Positions 57,099 through 64,000 of a stretch of 64,000 nucleotides of DNA are shown here, one piece after another. The notes beneath the pieces are model-generated. The model was not told where the DNA came from, did no database searches, and saw nothing but the letters and a program-made list of their open reading frames with translations. This DNA is from Septoria linicola (Eukaryota > Ascomycota > Dothideomycetes > Mycosphaerellales > Mycosphaerellaceae), in assembly GCA_024114885.1 (NCBI GenBank), contig CP099421.1:2852001-2916000 (forward strand), given 5' to 3'. How positions within the stretch are numbered: the first letter of the stretch is position 1; each line of letters opens with the position of its first letter. The position numbers and the translations under genes are program-made.

Positions 57099-57800
57099 AT
57101 GGCCGATCAGGCTGCCGCCAATCTCTTTGGCTACCACCAACTCGAGCACATTGCCACGCCTCCACGAATTGCCCTCTTCTCTCGCCTCCACATTCTAGAT
57201 GCCTGGAACAACACTACATGCACTTTCGGAAAGTCCGAGCGCTGCTACAGTCCACTAACAGCAGACGAAGGCGCCACCATTTGCAGAACATTCGGCGACT
57301 TCTGCTTCACAGCGGAAGATCCACTCATCGACACCGACACTCTCGCCTTCGAGCTATCCAAACTGCTATGGAAATCACACTGCAAAGCACACCGGACAGA
57401 GGCGCAGAAGAATCAGATGTGCAGAAAGATGGAATACTACTTGCCGTTCGTACTACAGTGGCGCAAAGAAGTGCTTGGCCAGTCCCCCGCATCATCACCA
57501 GACATCGAGAAGGAGAAGCATTCGAAGCTGAGCGTTCTGATACCGAAATCGACCAACACACGTTTGACAGCAAGGAAGAGAGAAAGCAGAGACATCAAGA
57601 AGGATCAGATCATGGAAGAGGCTACCCCATCAGTCAGCGCAGGCTACCACGCAAGGATGTCGACATCGTTTGAGCAGGACAGGCAGGAGTTTGACAAGGT
57701 TTCATTACATTCGTTGGGGAGTCGACACGAGAAGCAGAAGCGTACTTGGATTCCATTCACCGGCAAGACGTCTGAGGAGAGCAGGATGGAGATTGACTGA
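57099..57800 (+). CDS. Unrecognised protein, 233 aa
   Basis: An intronless frame with a CT-rich leader (tcttcctccctccctcatca) and the context cacaATGG. The N-terminal 130 residues are compact, with five Cys around TCTFGKSERCYSPL, ATICRTFGDFCF and KSHCKAH, plus several aromatic residues, suggesting a small folded domain. The C-terminal 100 residues are Ser/Lys/Arg-rich and probably disordered (ARKRESRDIKKDQIMEE; ends TSEESRMEID). No signal peptide or membrane helix is present. I do not recognise the family; a fungal-specific protein is likely. Confidence 0.7.
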   Translation: MADQAAANLFGYHQLEHIATPPRIALFSRLHILDAWNNTTCTFGKSERCYSPLTADEGATICRTFGDFCFTAEDPLIDTDTLAFELSKLLWKSHCKAHRTEAQKNQMCRKMEYYLPFVLQWRKEVLGQSPASSPDIEKEKHSKLSVLIPKSTNTRLTARKRESRDIKKDQIMEEATPSVSAGYHARMSTSFEQDRQEFDKVSLHSLGSRHEKQKRTWIPFTGKTSEESRMEID

Positions 57801-58162
57801 TTGACCACACACACCCACGATTCGACGACTATCCACGCGGAAATGATTGTGCCTCCAGGTTCTCGCAGACGGCGTTACACGGAAAGGATATGATACCCCA
57901 AACAATGCATCGTCTTTTGACAGTTCACATACTGTTTTCTTGAGCGATATCAACGTCACGTCGACGTTCACGCGCTCTGCTAACCATCTGACAATGCCTT
58001 TGTGACAGCATATGCTCTATATGACGTCCGTCAACAACCGCTTTATGTAGTCGACGAGTGTCGTTTCGTAAGCCATGGCATACTTATCGCTTCCATCGCA
58101 CGATAAGTCTCCGTTCCCTTCCATCATTCCTTGCACACAGCTCTGGCAGCACCGAAAGCACG
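57801..58162. other. Intergenic, 3' UTR and promoter
   Basis: No gene is seen. The frame of the next gene is open upstream of its ATG to about 58,058 but contains no earlier in-frame ATG. Confidence 0.5.
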
Positions 58163-58840
58163 ATGAACATCCAACCCAAGCACACCGGGACCATGGACGT
58201 CAACGAGATCCTCAACTTCTGCTACGCTCAATACGAGATCCACTTCGACAGCAACGGAATTCCGTTGGCTCAAATCTATGAGACTGCATGCAAGCCTGCC
58301 GCCTCCAAGATCAATGAGACAGCCTGGTTCGGCGCTGAGCAAGACGAAGAGATGACTGTGTCTGAGCACAACCTCGATGTCTCAGACATCGATTCCCCTT
58401 TACGCCCAGAGCTAGAACAAGGAAAGAAGAAGACGAGCATCTGCCAGCGCGCTCTTCGTCTCTTCTACTGTTCATACCAGAAGAAGCGTCGTACCCCTGA
58501 TCGTCAGACACATACCACCTTGCCAACACTCCTACACGACAGCACACCACGCTACATCGACTGGGATCTCGTCATCATCGAGCATGCCCTGCTGAAGTAT
58601 AGTCTCCGAGGCTTCATAGCATGGTTACTCCGCAATTTCGACATTTGCGTACGCAGCAGCGACATTTGGCTTCCTATCAAGCGCCCTACAGGAGTGCTCA
58701 GGCGTGGGTTGGCATTGCGTAGCTATGCTACTACTTTGGCCACTCATTTGAGCAGTGGAATCTGGGTGGTCCACGGCGATGATACGAGAGGAATTGCGGA
58801 AACGATCGTTGATGGGCTGGAACGAAAGCTGGGTGCTTAA
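58163..58840 (+). CDS. Unrecognised protein, 225 aa
   Basis: The ATG at 58,163 (MNIQPKHTGTMDVNEILNFC) is the first in-frame Met of a longer open frame; a second start at MDVNEI is possible. The middle has an acidic patch (EQDEEMTVSEHNLDVSDIDS) and then a Lys/Arg patch (KKKRRTP-like), followed by a C-terminal globular part with WDLVIIEHALLKYSLRGFIA and LLRNFDICV. No signal peptide or domain is recognised. It has more order in its second half than expected by chance, so I take it as a real fungal-specific gene. Confidence 0.65.
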   Translation: MNIQPKHTGTMDVNEILNFCYAQYEIHFDSNGIPLAQIYETACKPAASKINETAWFGAEQDEEMTVSEHNLDVSDIDSPLRPELEQGKKKTSICQRALRLFYCSYQKKRRTPDRQTHTTLPTLLHDSTPRYIDWDLVIIEHALLKYSLRGFIAWLLRNFDICVRSSDIWLPIKRPTGVLRRGLALRSYATTLATHLSSGIWVVHGDDTRGIAETIVDGLERKLGA

Positions 58841-59219
58841 TCCAAGGGGGGCTGTGCGGATGCGTGTGTGAGCCGAAGTCAGAGCAGGTGCGGCATTGTC
58901 AGTGAAAGATCGAAGTTGAGGAAGAGCAACGTCGAGAGCAAGGGCGGCATCTAGAGTATGGTTTCGGTCTACTAATAACGCGCGCGGTAATGTATATGTA
59001 TCTATGTAATGCATCTTATCAACTGCTATTTGTGTCATTGGCGCCTGCTGTAAACACAGAATTGCGTCTTAGCTCTGCCACTGCTATTTGTGCAGGTATG
59101 TGCAGATAGAGCTTCAGGTACATACAGCTGGAACGTATCGTCGTGAAAGCGGTCGTGTGCATACTGCTGATGCCGTCACACTAACAAGCCGTGTTGATGC
59201 GGATGAAATCTTGTCATCT
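58841..59219. other. Intergenic, convergent 3' ends
   Basis: Only short frames are present, and no RNA gene or repeat is evident. The flanking genes converge here. Confidence 0.5.
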
Positions 59220-61088
59220 TCACAACTCTGGACTGGCAGCACGGCCGCCGCGATGGACACTGATGTCTTCTCCAACATCTTCTGCGTCATCGCGAGACTG
59301 CTCGCCCTCCTCAGAATCCTCTTCTGCGACGTGTTCTTCCCCCAACTGTGCTTGGTCGAATTTTGCAGAAAGCCGAGCAGAGCGCCTCAAGCCAAGACAT
59401 GCTGCTGGGGTACGAACAGTAGAGCTCTGGTCGCCGCCCTCGCCTCGTGTAATGTCACTGCCCGACTTTAGATCATCGCGTTGCGTCGGAAGCTCGTTCG
59501 TTTTAGCCGTAGCCTCGTCAACTTCAAAGTCGGGTTGCTCCTCCTCCTCCTTGTTTTCTTCCTCAGGTAGCGTTGGGAACTCATCCCTGGTATGCCATGC
59601 TATATTCTCGAAGAGCTCCGCATTGACCCTACCATGTTGGGCATGTTGAAGTGCTGCATTCAGGTGACTCAAGGCGGCTGTGAGTTTCGCAATCTGAAAG
59701 CTGCGCGACTGCTTCTCAAAATCGGGGTAGTCCGGATCTTCTTGAACCTCGCTAAAATGCTTCTCGAGCAAAAGATCACGTATCGCGATGTCCTTGATGC
59801 CGCGAAAGCTGAAGAGTACCTTCATACCGGAGATAAGGGCAGGATTGGAGTACGTGGTATACCAGCCACCATGCAAGTGTCGGGGTATGATCTTGAAGAA
59901 GAGATCGCCTTTCATGATGATCCGCAGCTTCTGGAGGCCAGAGAGACGCCTCAGCAGCGAGAAGCACATGTCGATAATCTCGGCACTGCCTCTCTTGGTG
60001 CTGTCGTACTGGACAGAAAGATCTCTGATCAGTCCTTGACGAAAACTCCCGAGGTCAGCAAGGAAAGCCCCAAGTTGGGTTGGGTAGTAAAAGATCAACG
60101 GAATGGCGTAGAATATGCCTGCAGCCTCATCACGAATCTGCTTGTTGACTGCAAGCAAGCTGAGAGCAGATGCAGGAATGACCTGATCATCCTTGTGCTT
60201 CTTGCCAATAGAACTTGGCAACATCTTCGAGAGATGTAGTGGTCCATCAATGTTCACAAGAAGGTCGTAGATCCGATTGCGAATCTCCGGAGGTAGATCG
60301 AGAAAGTCGAAGTGCTCAGCCTTGCCTTTCCTGAAGCACTTGTCAGTATAGTCCGCCACGCTTTAGTCCACTCCTTCTCACCTAGAGTTCTTCGATCTCG
60401 TAGTTGTAGCAGCCGCCTTACTGGCAACGTTCTTCTTCAGGGCTTTAGGCGCAGTGATCTGAGGCAGGACACGCGTGAGCAACACGCCGCCGGGAATCGG
60501 TCCACCGATTTCGTGCCGGTTGCGGTCCAGGCGCTTGACGAAATTCACGGCATTTATTCCTTTGAGGGAGAGTAAGCCAAGCATGCCAGGAAAGCGATAT
60601 ATCGCCAGTTGTTCTTGTGCTGTGTAGCCCTGATCGTCACGCGAGTCATTCCACCGCCGAGGACCTCCACGGCTTTCGAGACATTTGTCGACCATCTTTC
60701 CCTCATCGACTCGCATGTTCAACTCGACCAAACCTTTCAGCTTAGCAAGTGATTCGAAATGCCACGACATGCTCTTCTCCTCGGGGTCCCAATCACAGCT
60801 CACTCGGCGGATCAGGCGGTAGTGGCGTGGGCATGTCCATTCCGTGAGCCAGTAGGCTTCCATGCCACGGAGCTCGAAACGATTCTCGCCATAGTAAATG
60901 GATGCAGCCTCTTTCTCGGTCCTCTTGGAGACCTTCAGAAGTGGCGGCATTCGCTTCCTCGAGTATGGCTCATCAGGTTCTCGACACAGACGGGAGTGCT
61001 TTGCTCGGTCGACTGGATCCTTGTGCACTAGGTGCAGGCGATAGATCTGGTCTCGCACATCCCGATGGAGATCCCAGAAGTTGGCCAT
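59220..61088 (-). CDS. Double 2EXR (F-box-like) protein, 605 aa, 2 exons
   Basis: Exon 1 (60,382-61,088) and exon 2 (59,220-60,330) are joined by a 51-bp intron (GTGAGA..TTCAG, branch ACTGAC) that splits an Arg codon. The second open frame has no ATG of its own before its domain, which supports one gene rather than two. Each exon starts with a 2EXR-type motif: FWDLHRDVRDQIYRLHLVHK at residue 4, and FLDLPPEIRNRIYDLLVNID near residue 244. This family, abundant in Dothideomycetes, has an F-box-like start and mostly unknown functions. The C-terminus is acidic (EEENKEEEEQPDF), with a basic SARLSAKF patch. The linker TTTRSKNSR is basic. A two-gene reading with unspliced transcripts is the main alternative. 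Confidence 0.8.
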
Positions 61089-61795
61089 CTTGCGATGTGG
61101 GTCGTGTGCAGTTCCGTACAGTTCTGCCGACTTTATTGTGTCTTTGTCATGGGCGTAGTATGGAAAGAAAGGGTAAAGGTGGTTGGATACTTAGTCCTTG
61201 AGAAATACGTCGCGTCTGCCTAAAGATTTCTCTTTCAGGAAAGAACGAGTGGATTCACGCGCCTGATGTGAAGGTGAGAACGCCTTCGCAAAGTCGCTGG
61301 ACAGCACCAGAGTGAAGCGCTGCTCAGCAACCGCCATGGGGCGCTGATACGTCGTCGTTGCCCAGTCATAATGGGCGCACCTACAACAAGTGACCAGAAT
61401 GACGATGCGTCCTTGATGCTCCACGGTTATAGACAGCTTGACTGAGGAGGTGGGAGGTGAGTCTAAGAACAGACGAGACGCGCGAAGTGACGAGAACGCC
61501 GATGTCGTTGCTGCCGTCGCCAAGAAGCGTATTTCCTCTCTGCCAGGATCTCGAGATCTCCATCATCCTCGGTCTCCGCGACACCACAGACACGATCACT
61601 TTGTCAGGATGGTCGTCTTCCGCAAAGAACACGCCGTATCCGCATCAGCTTACGGTCTCTCTCTGGCGTCCGCTAAATGATTTGTCCTGACCGAAACATG
61701 GAAACCACAAACGCCCGGCTGTGGCTTGAGCCAAAACTCGTCGTGTCATCACCCAGATCTGATACTGAGAATCCAACAGTTTACTTACTATCTGC
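61089..61795. other. Intergenic region with overlapping short frames
   Basis: Minus-strand frames of 110 and 83 codons (61,191-61,523 and 61,381-61,632) and plus-strand ones of about 80 codons overlap the same bases. None shows a recognisable domain or a consistent splice pattern, so no gene is called, although a short fungal-specific gene on the minus strand cannot be excluded. Confidence 0.4.
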
Positions 61796-62664
61796 TCACT
61801 TCAATCCTCCGGCGATTATTATGCTCTGCCCTGTGGTAAACCCAGTCCGAGCGTAGAAGGACACTGCATTCGCGACCTCTTCAGGCTCGCACAACCGTTG
61901 CAGAGGTATGCTGTCAACTAGCCCAGGGAACTGATCGCCAGATGGTAGCAGCCCAGTATTGCCAACCATGGCGGGCGCTACATCATTGACAGCAATGTTG
62001 AATGGCGCTAGCGTGGTCGACAGGTTCTTCATCATTCCCATCAGGCCGCCTTTAGATGCGGCATAATGACATCCCTGGAACTTGTTAGCACACGCGCTCT
62101 ATCTCAGCATTGAGAACACTTACATTCATGCCGCCTCCATACGCAGCTATCGACGAAACAAAGATGATTCGACCCCATTTCTGTGCCTTCATACCATCGA
62201 CAACACCTTTCACGAGCAGGAAAGGCGCTCTTAGATTGACATTGAGCGTGACTTCGAACTCGCTCAATGGGATGTCAGAGACGTCGCGTATTCGCTTTCC
62301 ATAGCCAGCGTTAGAGATGAGAATATCGACAGCGCGTGCATGGTCCTTTTGCACTTCCTCGGTCAGAGCGGTCGTTGCTTCGGGCGAAGCCAAGTCAGCC
62401 TGATGGATGGTGATCTTCAGCTTGTCATTCGATGAGGCGAGCTCTTTGACCAGGGCTTCTAGTGAATCTCTGTTCGAGGCGTATGTGAGGGCGAGATGAC
62501 AGCCATACGAGGCAAATTGTCGAGCACAAGCTGACCCAATGCTGTAGTACACATCGTCTATCAGTATATGTCCAGTTTGGGGGCATCGTTGGCTTGGCTC
62601 ACCCGCCTGAGGCACCCGTGATGAGAACGAGCCTGCCCGAAATGTCGTTGTCGCTGATGCCCAT
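61796..62664 (-). CDS. Short-chain dehydrogenase/reductase, 252 aa, 3 exons
   Basis: A classical SDR of the 3-oxoacyl-reductase (FabG-like) type using NAD(P)H; the substrate is unknown. The exons are 62,603-62,664, 62,124-62,541 and 61,796-62,074, with introns of 61 and 49 bp that restore the frame exactly. Motifs: the cofactor loop TGASGGIG at residues 16-23 (split by intron 1), NAG at 98-100, NVN at 121-123, catalytic Ser150 in IIFVSS, Tyr164 and Lys168 in CHYAASKGG (formed across intron 2), and PAMVGNTG after the active site. The C-terminus GFTTGQSIIIAGGLK is typical of the family. It is complete with all catalytic residues. It is divergently paired with a Zn2Cys6 regulator 252 bp away, which may control it. 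Confidence 0.95.
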
Positions 62665-62916
62665 TTTTGCTGTATGATTTGCACGTGTGAGTGTCTAAGT
62701 CACAATGTAGCAGTGAAACATGGTCATATACTCGTCCATCGTCAGCTAGCACTAGTTTTTCCGTCTATCCCTAGCAGACCCAAATGCTCGCGGCCAGGCT
62801 CGGCGGCAATCGCTTTTCGACGGCGAACATCGTTGTGGGGTAGGGAACCCATCGAGGGCTTTCAATCGGCAGTCACCTCACACGCGCAGGCGAACAACAA
62901 CCCAGCGATCTTGATC
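62665..62916. promoter_or_regulatory. Divergent promoter of SDR and Zn2Cys6 factor
   Basis: These 252 bp lie between the two start codons. They contain CGG triplets (for example ctcggcggcaat at 62,798 and cgacggcg near 62,818), the half-site type bound by many Zn2Cys6 proteins, but the spacing is not a clear palindrome. Co-regulation is inference. Confidence 0.4.
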
Positions 62917-64000
62917 ATGGCAGACTCCGGCGCCCAGTCACCAGGCAGACCTGTCAAGGAGGAGAAGGAGAAAAGAACATCGCGGGCGTGTCTGAATTGC
63001 AGAACTCGGAAAAGCTCGTGTAAGCTGTACGTTGCCGCCGCCCTGCTTGCTCGCCCGAACAACCCGATGAAATGTCGAGACCTTGTGAGAGTCGCTCGGA
63101 CAGCTGTGTCGCATGTGAACATTTGACATGCGTAAGGGCGACCTTGAAGCCGGCCACGTCCAGCCATCGGTGTTTACCTGGCCCTTCACAGGCGTAAACT
63201 CGAGCGCGCAAACAGCGATTCTTTTGCCGATTCAGATCCCGCCCATACTGACAGCACCTGCAGGCCGACCGTGGATGGCGTGGTCACCACGCCCTGCGAA
63301 CGCTGCAAAGTGACTGGGCTGGAATGTGTGAGTACAAACACTGTACTACCCTTCATACCTGCTGACAATCACACAAGGTAATTGGATCCTCAAACAGAGG
63401 TGGCCGCCGCGTCAGAAAAAGAACCCTGGACCAGTCCGGGCTGGCCGACAAAAGTGCTCAACAGCCGCCGAGAGACTCGCCAGCCATTGGTGGTGCCAAC
63501 GACCTCATCCAATATGCATCCGACAATCTTTCGCCGACCCAAGGACGCGCAGAGTGGCCGCAATCGGATTATGGAGCACCCATGTCAGGCAATGGCATAG
63601 GCATTGACCTGAATCCACCCACACCTGACGGCACCATGCTGGACCCAGCCTTACAGGCTGCAGATGCCAACGCGCGTGAGGCAGGTTACCCATAGTCTGT
63701 ACTTGGCAGCTACTGACATATTCCAGTCCCTGCTTGCCAACCATGCCACACGGGAGAGCTCCACTGCGACATCAGGAAACATCGCCTTCAACGACCTCCA
63801 AAATCCAAGCGATGCGCTCGGAATCTTAGCACAAATTGCAAGCAATGGTGAACATGGTGCCGGTTATGCGTCCACGCATTACTCTCATATTGGCAATGTC
63901 TCAACACAGCTCGAGTACGCTTTAGTGCGAGACGGCAGACTATCACTTTCAAAGATCATCCAACTTCTTCAGCGCTACAAGCACTATTACCACCCATACT
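62917..64000 (+). CDS. Zn2Cys6 transcription factor, Aro80-like, 3' end outside window
   Basis: The start is the ATG at 62,917 (MADSGAQSPGRPVKEEKEKR). The zinc cluster is split by introns: CLNCRTRKSSC in exon 1 (to about 63,020), and CERCKVTGLEC in an exon ending at 63,327, then VIGSSNRGGRRVRKR from 63,378 after a 50-bp intron (GTGAGT..CACAAG). The C-x2-C-x6-C halves plus the basic GGRRVRKR are typical of the Aro80/PutA-like group. The exon joining the halves is uncertain: its 3' acceptor lies near 63,190-63,210, and a small exon near 63,070-63,125 is possible. The junction near 63,675-63,727 also does not close in frame in my reading. Later text (DALGILAQIAS, YALVRDGRLSLSKIIQLLQR) begins the middle homology region. 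The protein is incomplete at the window edge. Confidence 0.8.

Noticed and set aside
61191..61632. Minus-strand 110- and 83-codon frames as genes
   Set aside because: They overlap each other and plus-strand frames of similar length, with no recognisable domain or splice logic.

Overview
The window looks like nuclear DNA of a filamentous ascomycete, most likely a Dothideomycete. The signs are short introns (48-61 bp in most genes, a few longer) with GT..AG ends and CTGAC/CTAAC-like branch sites, 2EXR-type F-box-like proteins, a Zn2Cys6 regulator, a GPI-anchored Cys-rich wall protein, and a large transposon block degraded by repeat-induced point mutation (RIP). The order-level assignment is inference; no rRNA or taxonomic marker is present.

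Region 1 (1-905) is the 3' part of a cytochrome P450 gene. Region 2 (about 1,090-42,490) is a 41-kb transposon graveyard in which CA/TG dinucleotides are almost gone, so TA is in great excess and ATG codons are nearly absent. I resolve this nested structure: a minus-strand Ty1/Copia relic (Copia A, 2,855-8,286) whose left LTR is inverted; the RNase H end of another minus-strand Copia (8,287-8,620); a plus-strand Copia gag-PR-IN (8,621-12,290); and a 5'-truncated Ty3/Gypsy copy (R1, 12,291-15,756 continuing at 35,290-40,660). R1 is split by a complete second copy of the same family (R2, 15,757-35,289; 280-bp LTRs; target duplication CTAG or ACTAG). R2 is itself split by a complete, much less mutated Copia element (Copia B, 25,935-32,233; 278-bp LTRs; target duplication TCCTA). 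The Gypsy family carries a long accessory reading frame between integrase and the 3' LTR that I do not recognise. An LTR scrap and a strongly RIPed 1.7-kb segment close the block, and the RIP signature runs into a broken host gene at its right border.

Region 3 (about 42,500-64,000) is ordinary gene space. It holds a gene-poor 1.6-kb strip; a 502-aa secreted GPI-anchored protein made of six Cys-rich modules; a small minus-strand gene with an upstream nonsense codon; a 941-aa RING protein; a mitochondrial PPR-like protein divergent from the RIO1 kinase; a dienelactone-hydrolase-family enzyme (3 exons); a 4-exon small basic protein; two unrecognised genes; a gene joining two 2EXR domains across a 51-bp intron; and a short-chain dehydrogenase divergent from an Aro80-like Zn2Cys6 factor cut by the window end.

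Most right-hand genes are housekeeping (ribosome maturation, mitochondrion, ubiquitin system). The P450, the GPI protein and the SDR/Zn2Cys6 pair are accessory-type functions, two of them flanking the transposon block, as in compartmentalised 'two-speed' fungal genomes.
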